64,000 nucleotides of DNA from Streptomyces asoensis (GCF_013085465.1 NZ_CP049838.1:8742001-8806000); one strand, 5' to 3'. Numbered from the stretch's first letter, positions 19,273 through 27,352 are shown. Notes: generated by a model not told the origin, from the sequence alone. Numbers and translations: made by a program.

Positions 19273-20631
19273 TTGACTGCTGATGATCTGCTGGCCCCCC
19301 TCGACCTGGCGTTCTGGAACCTCGAGTCGGCCGAGCACCCCATGCACCTGGGAGCGCTCGGCGTCTTCACGGCGCAGTCGTCCACCGCGGGCGCCCACGC
19401 CGCCGACCTGCTCGCGGCCCGCGCCGCCGGCGTTCCCGGACTGCGCATGCGGATCCGGGACGTGTGGCGGCCGTTCGACCGCTCCGAACCGTTCGACCTG
19501 CGCCGGTCGCTCGCCTTCGGCGGCGCGACCCGGGAGGCGGACCCCGACTTCGATCCCCTGCACCACGTCACGCTGCACGCGCCCGCCGCCGACTTCCAGG
19601 CCGAGGCCGGGCGGCTCATGGAACGCCCCCTGGAGCGCGGCCGCCCGCCCTGGGAGGCCCACGTCCTGCCCCACGAGGACGGCGCCCGCTTCGCCGTGCT
19701 CTTCAAGTTCCACCACGCCCTCGCCGACGGACTGCGCGCCCTGACCCTGGCCGCGGCCGTCCTCGACCCCATGGATCTGCCCGCCCCCCGGCCCCGCCCC
19801 GCCGAACCGGCCCGCGGGCTCCTCCCCGACGTGCGCAGCCTGCCCGGCCTGCTGCGCGGAGCCGTCTCCGACGTGGGCCGCGCCCTCGACATCGGCGCCT
19901 CCGTCGCCGTGCACACCCTGGGCATGCGCCCCACCCCCGCCCTCACCGCCGCGCCCACCGGCACCCGCCGCACCGCCGGCGTCGTCATCGACCTCGACGA
20001 CGTGCACCGGATCCGCAAGGTCGCCGGCGGCACCGTCAACGACGTGCTGATCGCGGTCGTCGCCGGGGCCCTGCGCCGCTGGCTCGACGAACGCGGCGAC
20101 GGCAGCGAGGGCGTCGTGCCGCGCGCGCTCATCCCCGTCTCCAAGCGCCGCCCGCGCACCGCCCACCCCCAGGGCAACCGGCTCTCCGGGTACCTGATGC
20201 GGCTTCCGGTCGACGACCCGGACCCGCTGCGCCGCCTCGACACGGTCCGCGCCGCCATGGACCGCAACAAGGACGCGGGCCCCGGCCGGGGCGCCGGCGC
20301 CGTCGCCCTGCTCGCCGACCACGTCCCGGCCCTCGGCCACCGCCTCGGCGGCCCGCTGGTCGGCCAGGCCGCCCGGCTCTGGTTCGACATCCTCGTCACC
20401 AGCGTGCCGCTGCCCAGCCTCGGCCTGAAGCTCGGCGGGAACCCGGTGACCGAGGTCTTCCCGTACGCCCCGCTCGCCCGCGGCCAGGCCCTCGCGGTCG
20501 CCGTCTCCACCTACCGCGGCCAGATCCACTACGGGCTCGTCGCCGACGCCGAGGCGGTCCCCGACCTCGACCGGTTCGCGCGCGCCCTGACCGCCGAGGT
20601 GGAGACGCTCATCACTGCCTGCGGCTCTTGA
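19273..20631 (+). CDS. WS/DGAT-family wax ester synthase / diacylglycerol O-acyltransferase
   Basis: TTG 19273 begins the 452-residue product MTADDLLAPLDLAFWNLESA. The catalytic HHxxxDG motif is seen as FHHALADG near residue 140. The family block VNDVLIAVVAGALRRWL and a C-terminal NVPGP-like region (here TSVPLPS, which is altered) are present. These enzymes esterify diacylglycerol or alcohols with acyl-CoA to form triacylglycerol or wax esters at the membrane. The gene follows glgC by 104 bases, placing lipid storage beside glycogen storage. The modified NVPGP region could mean a different acceptor. Confidence 0.85.
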   Translation: MTADDLLAPLDLAFWNLESAEHPMHLGALGVFTAQSSTAGAHAADLLAARAAGVPGLRMRIRDVWRPFDRSEPFDLRRSLAFGGATREADPDFDPLHHVTLHAPAADFQAEAGRLMERPLERGRPPWEAHVLPHEDGARFAVLFKFHHALADGLRALTLAAAVLDPMDLPAPRPRPAEPARGLLPDVRSLPGLLRGAVSDVGRALDIGASVAVHTLGMRPTPALTAAPTGTRRTAGVVIDLDDVHRIRKVAGGTVNDVLIAVVAGALRRWLDERGDGSEGVVPRALIPVSKRRPRTAHPQGNRLSGYLMRLPVDDPDPLRRLDTVRAAMDRNKDAGPGRGAGAVALLADHVPALGHRLGGPLVGQAARLWFDILVTSVPLPSLGLKLGGNPVTEVFPYAPLARGQALAVAVSTYRGQIHYGLVADAEAVPDLDRFARALTAEVETLITACGS

Positions 20632-20734
20632 CGGGAACGGGTTTGGAGGAGCGGCCGGGCGCTCCGTAAAATTCGTCCTTCGAGGGCGGACTCGGTCGGA
20701 GCGCCGCACGGGTGATCAGGGAAGCGGCAGCGCG

Positions 20735-22243
20735 ATGACGGTGACAGAGGACGGCTCGACGGCGGTCACGGAGGAGGTCGTGGACGAGGTCGTGTACGGG
20801 CCCGGCATCGACCCGGAGCGGCTCGCCGTCTGCCTCGCCGTGCTGGACGAGCTCGACAGGCTGGACGTCGACCACCCCGACGCGATCGCCGTGCGCCGGG
20901 CCACCGCCGGCGTCTACCGCACCGTGAAGCAGCGCCGCCGCCAGGACCGCCGGGCCGCCAAGACCGCCCACGACAAGGCGGTCACCGAGGCCACCGCGAC
21001 CGGCTCCGCCCAGCGCATCGACGACGAGACCGAGGGCATCCTGCCGTCCTCGGTCACCGAGGAGGGCCGGATCGCCGGGATACTCCAGCGCCCGCGCTCC
21101 TGCTACACCTGCAAGACCCGGTACGTCGAGGTCGACTACTTCTACCACCAGCTCTGTCCCGAGTGCGCCCGCCTGAACCGCGACAAGCGCGACGTGCGCG
21201 CCGACCTCACCGGCAAGCGTGCCCTGCTCACCGGCGGCCGCGCCAAGATCGGCATGTACATCGCGCTGCGGCTGCTGCGGGACGGCGCGCACACGACGAT
21301 CACGACCCGCTTCCCCAAGGACGCCATCCGCCGCTTCAAGGCCATGGACGACTCGGGCGACTGGATGCACCGCCTGGAGGTCGTCGGCATCGACCTGCGC
21401 GACCCGGCGCAGGCCGTGGCCCTCGCCGACCAGGTCGCCGAGGCGGGCCCCCTCGACATCCTCGTCAACAACGCGACGCAGACCGTACGGCGACTGCCCT
21501 CCGCCTACGCCGCCCTGGTCGACGGAGAGAGCGCGCCGCTGCCGGCCGGCGAGCTGCCCGCCCACCATGTCATCGGCGCCTTCGGCTCCGGCGCGGTCGA
21601 CGGGCTGGCCACCCTGCCCGCCGGAATCTCCGGGATCGACGCCCAGCAGGTCGCCGACCTCGCCCTGGTCGCGGGCAACGCCAGCATCGCCCGGCACCTC
21701 GACGGCACCGCCATCGACGCGGGCGGTCTGGTCCCCGACGTCGTCGACACCAACACCTGGGTGCAGACGATCGAGCAGATCTCCCCGGTGGAGCTCCTCG
21801 AGACCCAGCTGTGCAACTACACGGCGCCGTTCATCCTGATCAGCAAGCTCCGTCCGGCCATGGCCGACGCAGCCGGGAAGGCGACCAGCGGCCGCGCGTA
21901 CGTCGTCAACGTCTCGGCGATGGAGGGCGTCTTCGGCCGTGGCTACAAGGGCGCCGGCCACCCCAACACCAACGCCGCCAAGGCCGCGATGAACATGGTG
22001 ACGCGCACCAGCGGCCAGGAGATGTTCCAGGCCGACGGCATCCTCATGACCTCGGTCGACACCGGCTGGATCACCGACGAGCGCCCGCACTACGACAAGC
22101 TGCGCCTCGCCGAGGAGGGCTTCCACGCCCCGCTCGACCTGGTCGACGGCGCGGCCCGCGTCTACGACCCGATCGTGCGCGGCGAGCAGGGTGAGGATCT
22201 GTACGGGGTGTTCCTGAAGGACTACGCCCCCGGTAAGTGGTAG
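20735..22243 (+). CDS. SDR-type oxidoreductase with N-terminal zinc-ribbon-like domain
   Basis: ATG 20735 begins 502 residues. The first 110 are helical, then two CxxC pairs (CYTCKTRYVEVDYF and LCPEC, residues near 122-146) resemble a zinc ribbon. A Rossmann SDR domain follows with GKRALLTGGRAKIGMYIALR, DLRDPAQ and LVNNATQT. The Ser region NVSAMEG is present. The classical Y-x-x-x-K is altered: the Lys lies in NTNAAKAAM but Thr occupies the Tyr position. About 120 inserted residues (430 to 1100 in the gene) separate the NNAT block from the Ser. The function is unknown, and it might be a non-catalytic or mechanistically distinct SDR. Confidence 0.75.
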   Translation: MTVTEDGSTAVTEEVVDEVVYGPGIDPERLAVCLAVLDELDRLDVDHPDAIAVRRATAGVYRTVKQRRRQDRRAAKTAHDKAVTEATATGSAQRIDDETEGILPSSVTEEGRIAGILQRPRSCYTCKTRYVEVDYFYHQLCPECARLNRDKRDVRADLTGKRALLTGGRAKIGMYIALRLLRDGAHTTITTRFPKDAIRRFKAMDDSGDWMHRLEVVGIDLRDPAQAVALADQVAEAGPLDILVNNATQTVRRLPSAYAALVDGESAPLPAGELPAHHVIGAFGSGAVDGLATLPAGISGIDAQQVADLALVAGNASIARHLDGTAIDAGGLVPDVVDTNTWVQTIEQISPVELLETQLCNYTAPFILISKLRPAMADAAGKATSGRAYVVNVSAMEGVFGRGYKGAGHPNTNAAKAAMNMVTRTSGQEMFQADGILMTSVDTGWITDERPHYDKLRLAEEGFHAPLDLVDGAARVYDPIVRGEQGEDLYGVFLKDYAPGKW

Positions 22244-22250
22244 GGCCGTT

Positions 22251-23066
22251 CTACGCCGGTGGTCGGGTGGGGGTCGTGGGGGCCGGTCGCGCGGTTCCCC
22301 GCGCCCCCTGGGGGGCGATGCGTGCCCGGCGCACACTCGTGCCGCCGTCCACCAGCAGGTCCGCCCCTGTGATCCACTTCGCCTCTTCGGAGCACAGCCA
22401 GACCACCGCTCGTGCCACGTCCTCCGGTTCCCCGATCCGGCCCAGCGGCAGGGCCGCCGCTATCTCCCCCTCTCCCGGCTCCCATACGAAGCGGGCCATC
22501 TCGGTCCGTACCAGGCCGGGGGAGACGGAGTTCACCCGCACTCCCGGGCCCAGTTCGCCCGCGAGCTGCCGGGTGAGGTGGAGGAGGGCCGCCTTGCTGG
22601 TGCCGTAGGCGCCGACGTCGGGGCCTACGTGTCCCGCGCCCTCCGTGCAGATGTTGACGACCACCCCGCCGTGCTCACGCATCCAGCCCCGCCACGCGCA
22701 CTGCACCAGCCGCAGCGGTGCCTCGACGTTCACCGTGAACGCCTCCCGCCAGGCGCCGGGATCGGCGTCCATGAGCGGTCCGTAGGGCTGGTTGGTCGCC
22801 GCGTTGTTGACCAGCACGTCCAGCCGGCCGAACGCGTCCAGGCACAGCTCCGTCAGCTTCCGGGGATGCCCGGGGTCCCCGACGTCGCCGGCCAGTCCGA
22901 CGCCGTCCAGCTCCCCGGCCGCGCGGCGTACCCGGTCCGGATCCCGCGCGCTGACGCACACCCGCGCCCCGGCGTCGGCGAGCGCCCGTGCCACCGCCCA
23001 GCCGATCCCGCGCGTGGCCCCCGTGACGACGGCGGCCCTGCCCCGCAACCCGTACGACGACGTCAT
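22251..23066 (-). CDS. SDR-family oxidoreductase
   Basis: ATG 23066 gives 271 residues of classical SDR: AAVVTGATRGIGWAVARALA (cofactor loop), LVNNAATNQPYG, catalytic AYGTSKAALLHL with Tyr and Lys, and LVDGGTSVRR near the end. The usual Ser in the NISS position is Cys-Thr (NICTEG), so Thr may serve. It lies 25 bases downstream of the HD-like gene on the same strand and is probably cotranscribed. Its 3' end meets the zinc-ribbon SDR gene tail to tail with a 7-base gap. The substrate is unknown. Confidence 0.88.
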   Translation of the reverse strand: MTSSYGLRGRAAVVTGATRGIGWAVARALADAGARVCVSARDPDRVRRAAGELDGVGLAGDVGDPGHPRKLTELCLDAFGRLDVLVNNAATNQPYGPLMDADPGAWREAFTVNVEAPLRLVQCAWRGWMREHGGVVVNICTEGAGHVGPDVGAYGTSKAALLHLTRQLAGELGPGVRVNSVSPGLVRTEMARFVWEPGEGEIAAALPLGRIGEPEDVARAVVWLCSEEAKWITGADLLVDGGTSVRRARIAPQGARGTARPAPTTPTRPPA

Positions 23067-23091
23067 CGGCGTACGGTCTCATGACGGGGCG

Positions 23092-23541
23092 TCAGTCGAC
23101 AGCCCCGAGGCGCGAGTTCCGTGCCGCCACCAGTTCCAGCACCGTGCGCCAGTCCTCCAGCACGCCCGCGTCGAACCCGGCCACCCGGCCGTCCTCGTCG
23201 GCCTGGCGCAGGCTGAGCAGATCGTCGTCGGCGGTGGGCTCGTGCCAGGGGTGCAGTTGGACGAGACGGGAGACGCGGGGGCCGAGCAGGGGGCGTACGG
23301 CGTCGGCGGCCCGTTCCGGCCGGCCGGTGGCGTCGCCGGGGCACAGCAGATGACCGATGGGGTGGACGAGCCCGGTGAGCTGGAGCTCCTTGTCGGCGGG
23401 GCGACCGCGGCGCAGCAGTGCCGCCGTCTGGAGCGCGTGATCGTGCAGGTCGACGCCGGGCACACCGCGGTCCGGGGCGTCCCGCACGCCCCGGCAGGCG
23501 TACAGCAGGTCCATCAGCTCCTCGACGCTGCGCAGCTCCAT
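23092..23541 (-). CDS. Degenerate HD-domain protein of the PhnZ/inositol-oxygenase-like fold
   Basis: ATG 23541 follows GGAAGGA. The 149 residues carry the family pattern: H35-A-L-Q-T-A, then LTGLVHPIGHLL where the family has LLHDIGH, and near the C-terminus SLRQADEDGRVAGFDAG, like the R-x-x-D-x-x-G-x-V-x-G block of these enzymes. The metal-binding HD pair is therefore H60-P61, although H64 is kept. Relatives are mixed-valent di-iron oxygenases (PhnZ cleaves 2-amino-1-hydroxyethylphosphonate; MIOX cleaves inositol). Loss of Asp suggests altered metal binding or a non-enzymatic role. It leads a probable operon with the SDR gene. Confidence 0.7.
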   Translation of the reverse strand: MELRSVEELMDLLYACRGVRDAPDRGVPGVDLHDHALQTAALLRRGRPADKELQLTGLVHPIGHLLCPGDATGRPERAADAVRPLLGPRVSRLVQLHPWHEPTADDDLLSLRQADEDGRVAGFDAGVLEDWRTVLELVAARNSRLGAVD

Positions 23542-23570
23542 GCGTCAGTCCTTCCGCGAGACCGCCGTTG

Positions 23571-23606
23571 CCGGTCGCAAGCAGACCATGGCCTGCTTGC
23601 GACCGG
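23571..23606 (-). promoter_or_regulatory. Perfect 14-bp hairpin in the leader of the HD-like gene
   Basis: CCGGTCGCAAGCAG (23571-23584) pairs exactly with CTGCTTGCGACCGG (23593-23606) around an 8-base loop ACCATGGC. It lies 30-65 bases before ATG 23541. No T-run follows on either strand. It could be an attenuator, a processing or protein-binding site, or a large operator. Confidence 0.6.
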
Positions 23607-24025
23607 ACGAACGGCACTTGAACTGCGCGACGAACTCACGGGCGAATGCGCGGCCTCCCTGGTCCGCCACGCCCAGCAATATCCCCCGGACGGGTGAATT
23701 AAAAAGGTGCATCAGGGTGGAAAAAGGTTCAATTCACCTGCGGTGACATACGGGTGACTTGCCATGGTTACCCCAAATTTTCAGCCCTATCGAGCGGCCA
23801 CCCGCTCATTTGGTTAATGTGTAGCGGACGGACAGCAGTACGGAGTGCCACCCACACCCACGGTCCGTCATGGGACAGGCCGCTTCACAACGGCTCGCCC
23901 TCCAAGAAGTTGCCGGCGCCACCGCGTCCTCGACCGACTTGAGCCAGCCCCGAGGGAGCGTCAGGCGCCGGACCGCAGACTGGCCGGCACGCCCCGAGGG
24001 TGACCCGACACATAAGGAGTGCGCG
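23607..24025 (+). other. AT-rich leader region upstream of the 57-residue peptide gene
   Basis: No gene supported. From 23690 to about 23830 the sequence is much richer in A/T than its surroundings. It contains an 8-bp inverted repeat around two AAAAAGGT copies (listed separately) and TTGCCATGG and TTTGGTTAATGTG tracts that may hold a promoter. From 23870 the GC content rises and ATG 23870 is in frame with the peptide gene, but that extension has no ribosome site. Confidence 0.4.
23693..23738. promoter_or_regulatory. Inverted repeat GGTGAATT/AATTCACC enclosing AAAAAGGT direct repeats
   Basis: GGTGAATT (23693-23700) and AATTCACC (23731-23738) are perfect inverted copies 30 bases apart. AAAAAGGT occurs between them at 23701-23708 and 23721-23728. 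GTGA and TCAC half-sites recall BldD-type boxes, but the spacing is unlike a simple operator. Confidence 0.45.
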
Positions 24026-24199
24026 GTGACACCGGAGAAGACGAATCGCGAGCAACGTCCCAAGGAACGCCCGGAGCGGGCCGGCCGCCGGCCCGGCGAG
24101 ATCGGCAGCCTCGACGTGTGGGCCCGCTCCGCCCCCATCCGCCTGGCGGGCTACGAGGAGGACCTCGCCGAGCCCCACATCCTGCCCAGCGTGGACTGA
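24026..24199 (+). CDS. 57-residue orphan peptide, possible signal or precursor peptide
   Basis: GTG 24026 has AAGGAG (24014-24019) six bases upstream, a strong site that decides this start. The N-terminal 30 residues are highly charged (PEKTNREQRPKERPERAG). The C-terminal half is neutral to acidic: GSLDVWARSAPIRLAGYEED followed by LAEPHILPSVD. It has no cysteines, no signal peptide and no membrane segment. The change in composition resembles leader and core parts of a ribosomally made peptide. No modifying enzyme is adjacent, however: the neighbours are an amidase (convergent) and the HD/SDR pair. The function is not recognised. Confidence 0.65.
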   Translation: MTPEKTNREQRPKERPERAGRRPGEIGSLDVWARSAPIRLAGYEEDLAEPHILPSVD

Positions 24200-24262
24200 C
24201 CGCTCGCGGTCGCCCGGCCTGGGTGTGCGCCAGGCACGCCCACGCCGGGCCCGCTCTTTTGC

Positions 24263-25606
24263 TCAGTCGAGCGGAGCCGTCCGACTCCACGGACGCAGGC
24301 TCTCCAACTGCTCGGCCAGCCGGAGCAGTTCGCCCTCCCGCCCCGGCAGGCCCACCAGCTGTACCGCGGTGGGAGCACCGGACGGCAGGGTGCCGAAGGG
24401 AACCGCCATGGCGGGCCAGCCGGTCAGGTTCCACGGCGGCGTCAGCGGCGAGTAGTTCGTGTTCACCAGGACGTTGCGCAGCCAGCCCCGCTCGTGCCAC
24501 GGCACCGACTTCGGTGAGCGTCGCGCCAGCGCCGGAGTGAGCAGCACGTCGTACTCCGCGAAGAACGGCTCGAGACGTCGGCGCAGCGCGTCCCGCGCCG
24601 AGCCGCCCCGCACCCCGGACAGGAAGCGCCGGCCGACGGCCGCGTGCACCCGGGTGCGCCGGGTCAGCAGCCGCGGGTCGAGGCTCGCCGCGTCCACCGC
24701 CGTGCCCGCCGTCCAGTGCGCGAGCGACGTGACGCCCAGCGACAGCGGATACGGCGGTTCGGCCCGTTCCACATGGTGCCCCGCCCGGACCAGCACCCCG
24801 GCCGCGTCCCGCGCGGCGCCCGTGTACGGCTTGCTCACCGTGACTCCGGCCAGCGGGCTGCGCACGGAGACGGCGATCTTCAGCGCACCGGGCTCCCCGG
24901 CCGCCACGACGTCGGTGTCCGCGAGGACCGACAGCATCAGCCGCGCGTCCTCCACCGTCGTCGCCAGCGGACCGTTCTCCGACATCCCGAACCAGTCACC
25001 CTCGCCGATCCCGGCCGGCACCACCCCGTGCCCCGGCTTGATGGTCACCAGGCCGCAGTTGGCCGCCGGGATGCGCAGCGAGCCCATGCCGTCGTTGCCG
25101 AGGGCGATCGGCACCAGCCCCGCGGCGACCGCGGCCGCGCTGCCGCCCGACGAGCCGCCCGCCGTGCGGGAGGTGTCCCAGGGGTTGCGGGCGGTGCCGT
25201 GCACGCCCTCCGTGGTGCCGAAGACACACAGCTCCGGCACGTTGGTCAGGCCCACGACCACCGCACCGGCCGCCCGCAGCCGGGCCACCGTGACATGGTC
25301 GGCGTCGGCCGGGGTGTCCGGGGTCGCGGCCGAGCCGACCCGGGTCGACTCGCCCCGCACGCCGAGGTTGTCCTTGACCGCCACCGGCACCCCGGCCAGT
25401 GGCAGTGCGGCCAGGTCGCCCCGGGCGGCCAGCGCGTCGGCCTCGGCCAGGGCCGCTCGGGCCCGCACCGTGCGGAACGCTCCGATCCGGCCGTCCAGCC
25501 GCTCGATCCGCGCGAGATGCTCGGCCACCACCTCACAGGGCGTGACCTCCTTCGCGCGTACGGCGGCGGCGATCTCGACGGCGGTCCGGCCGACCCAGCT
25601 GGTCAC
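24263..25606 (-). CDS. Amidase (amidase-signature family)
   Basis: GTG or ATG at 25606 (MTSWVGRTAVEIAAAVRAKE) begins 447 residues. The Ser-cisSer-Lys triad is visible: Lys in PVAVKDNLGVRG, and the Gly/Ser signature TAGGSSGGSAAAVAAGLVP with both serines. NCGLVTIKPGHGVVP and the C-terminal NLTGWPAMAVPFG also match. Such enzymes hydrolyse amides including acetamide, aryl amides or peptide amides. It is not part of a gatCAB set here. The FadR-type gene lies upstream on the same strand after 90 bases. Confidence 0.9.
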   Translation of the reverse strand: MTSWVGRTAVEIAAAVRAKEVTPCEVVAEHLARIERLDGRIGAFRTVRARAALAEADALAARGDLAALPLAGVPVAVKDNLGVRGESTRVGSAATPDTPADADHVTVARLRAAGAVVVGLTNVPELCVFGTTEGVHGTARNPWDTSRTAGGSSGGSAAAVAAGLVPIALGNDGMGSLRIPAANCGLVTIKPGHGVVPAGIGEGDWFGMSENGPLATTVEDARLMLSVLADTDVVAAGEPGALKIAVSVRSPLAGVTVSKPYTGAARDAAGVLVRAGHHVERAEPPYPLSLGVTSLAHWTAGTAVDAASLDPRLLTRRTRVHAAVGRRFLSGVRGGSARDALRRRLEPFFAEYDVLLTPALARRSPKSVPWHERGWLRNVLVNTNYSPLTPPWNLTGWPAMAVPFGTLPSGAPTAVQLVGLPGREGELLRLAEQLESLRPWSRTAPLD

Positions 25607-25696
25607 AGGCAGCTCCCTCGGTGTGCATGCACTACTGGCGAGTACGTAGGAGAACTCTGCCCCGCCGGAAGTCCCGCGTCGAGAGGCGGCGGTGAC

Positions 25697-26413
25697 TCAG
25701 GGCCCCACCTGCCCCCTGAGCCACTCCTCCACCTCGCCGACGTGCGCGGCCGCCGCCGCCCGGGCGGCCTCCGGGTCACGGGCGGCCAGCGCGCGATGGA
25801 TCGCGGCGTGTTCGCGGCGGGTCCGGGCGAAGGCGCCCTCCTCCTGGTAGCCGCGCCAGACGCGGGCCCGGAAGGTGCGTGAGGAGAGGCCCTCCAGGAT
25901 CGCCGCCATCGTCTCGTTGCCGGCCGCCTCCGCGATCACCCGGTGGAACTCGAGGTCGTGCGCGAGGATCTCCTCCGGGTCGTCCGTCGCGTTCATCGCC
26001 GCCAGGTGACCCTCCACGACGGCCAGCTGCTCCGGGGTGATGCGGGCCGCGGCCAGTGCGGTGGCCGTCGACTCCAGGATCCGGCGCACCTGGAGCAGTT
26101 CGACCAGACGCGGCCCCCGCGACAGATCGGCCACCACTCCGAACGTCTCCAGCAGATCCCCCGCCTTCAGCGCGGTGACGTAGATCCCGGAACCGTGCCG
26201 CGCCTCCAGCACCCCCAGCACCGTGAGCGCCCGGATCGCCTCGCGCATCGAGCTGCGGGAGATGCCCAGCTCGACCGCGAGATCGCGCTCGGTCGGCAGC
26301 CGCTGGCCGGGCTCCAGCGACCCGTCGGTGATCATCGCCTTGATCCGCTCGATGGCGCGCTGTGTCACCGTGCCCTTCGGGACGGCGGTCCCGCTGCTCG
26401 GGGTGTCTTCCAC
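25697..26413 (-). CDS. FadR/GntR-family regulator (FCD domain) of the sugar-acid operon
   Basis: The start is GTG 26413 (VEDTPSSGTAVPKG), preceded by AGGAGAGG. The 238 residues have a winged helix (residues 18-85: IKAMITDGSLEPGQRLPTER, then ELGISRSSMREAIRALTVLG) and a C-terminal FCD helical domain with metal-ligand residues in HDLEFHRVIAEAAGN and HAAIHRAL. It is divergent from the L-fucose-type operon. A perfect GTGGTCGGACCAC palindrome lies between them, so it most likely represses the operon until a sugar acid binds. Confidence 0.9.
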   Translation of the reverse strand: MEDTPSSGTAVPKGTVTQRAIERIKAMITDGSLEPGQRLPTERDLAVELGISRSSMREAIRALTVLGVLEARHGSGIYVTALKAGDLLETFGVVADLSRGPRLVELLQVRRILESTATALAAARITPEQLAVVEGHLAAMNATDDPEEILAHDLEFHRVIAEAAGNETMAAILEGLSSRTFRARVWRGYQEEGAFARTRREHAAIHRALAARDPEAARAAAAAHVGEVEEWLRGQVGP

Positions 26414-26452
26414 GTGGCCTCTCCTGTCGCCGGCGCCGCGATCCCCACCGAT

Positions 26453-26465
26453 GTGGTCGGACCAC
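26453..26465. promoter_or_regulatory. FadR-type operator GTGGTCGGACCAC
   Basis: This perfect 13-bp palindrome fits the TGGTN(0-3)ACCA pattern of FCD regulators and lies midway between the divergent starts at 26413 and 26597. A degenerate partner TGGTCTGATAA lies at 26518-26528, next to an AT-rich box that may be the -10 of the operon. Confidence 0.7.
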
Positions 26466-26596
26466 TTGGGCCCGCAACTCGCCAAAAAGCTACCCGGGGG
26501 GTGTTGTGGAGCGGAAGTGGTCTGATAAATATGCGGCACGTATCCCGCCGGCGACTTCCGGGCCGCCGACCTCGCGATCCGGAAGGAGAAGGCGGC

Positions 26597-27352
26597 GTGA
26601 GCGACTTCGAAGGGCTGACTGCCCTGGTGACGGGGGGTGGCTCCGGCATCGGCCGGGCGACCGCGCAGCTCCTGGCCGAGCGCGGCGCCCGGGTCGCCGT
26701 CCTCGACCTGGACCCGTCGGGCGTGGACAAGCCCCTGCTCGGATATCTCGCCGACGTCACCGACGACGCCTCCGTGCGGGCGGCGGTCGCTGCCGCCGTC
26801 GCCGACCTCGGGGGGCTGGACATCCTGGTCAACAACGCGGGTGTCGGCGCCCAGGGCACCGTCGAGGACAACGAGGACGCCGAATGGCACCGGGTCCTCG
26901 ACGTCAACGTCGTCGGCATGGTCCGCACGGCCCGCGCCGTGCTGCCCCACCTCAGGCGTTCCTCGCACGCGGCGATCGTCAACACGTGCTCCATCGCCGC
27001 CACCGCCGGCCTGCCGCAGCGCGCGCTCTACAGCGCGACCAAGGGCGCGGTGTACTCGCTGACCCTCGCCATGGCCGCCGACCACGTACGCGAGGGCATC
27101 CGCGTCAACTGCGTCAATCCCGGCACCGCGGACACCCCGTGGGTCGGCCGGCTGCTCGACGCGGCCGACGACCCGGCCGCCGAGCGCGCCGCCCTGGAGG
27201 CCCGCCAGCCCACCGGCCGGCTGGTCGGCGCCGACGAGGTCGCGGGCGCCATCGCCTATCTGGCGAGCCCCCTGTCCGGCGCCACCACCGGCACCTCCCT
27301 CGCCGTCGACGGCGGGATGCAGGGCCTGCGGCTGCGGCCGGTGGGCCGGTGA
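26597..27352 (+). CDS. SDR dehydrogenase, possibly 2-keto-3-deoxy-L-fuconate dehydrogenase
   Basis: GTG 26597 has GGAAGGAGAA in front. The 251 residues show TALVTGGGSGIGRATAQLLA, ILVNNAGVGAQG, the catalytic ALYSATKGAVYSL, and VNPGTADTPWVGRLL, all normal for classical SDRs with NAD preference (D in AVLDLD). In the oxidative L-fucose route an SDR of this kind oxidises 2-keto-3-deoxy-L-fuconate. That role is inferred from the operon. The stop overlaps the next start as GTGA. Confidence 0.85.
   Translation: MSDFEGLTALVTGGGSGIGRATAQLLAERGARVAVLDLDPSGVDKPLLGYLADVTDDASVRAAVAAAVADLGGLDILVNNAGVGAQGTVEDNEDAEWHRVLDVNVVGMVRTARAVLPHLRRSSHAAIVNTCSIAATAGLPQRALYSATKGAVYSLTLAMAADHVREGIRVNCVNPGTADTPWVGRLLDAADDPAAERAALEARQPTGRLVGADEVAGAIAYLASPLSGATTGTSLAVDGGMQGLRLRPVGR

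Noticed and set aside
23870..24025. ATG 23870 as the start of the small peptide gene
   Set aside because: No ribosome site and low-complexity translation, while GTG 24026 has a strong AAGGAG at ideal distance.
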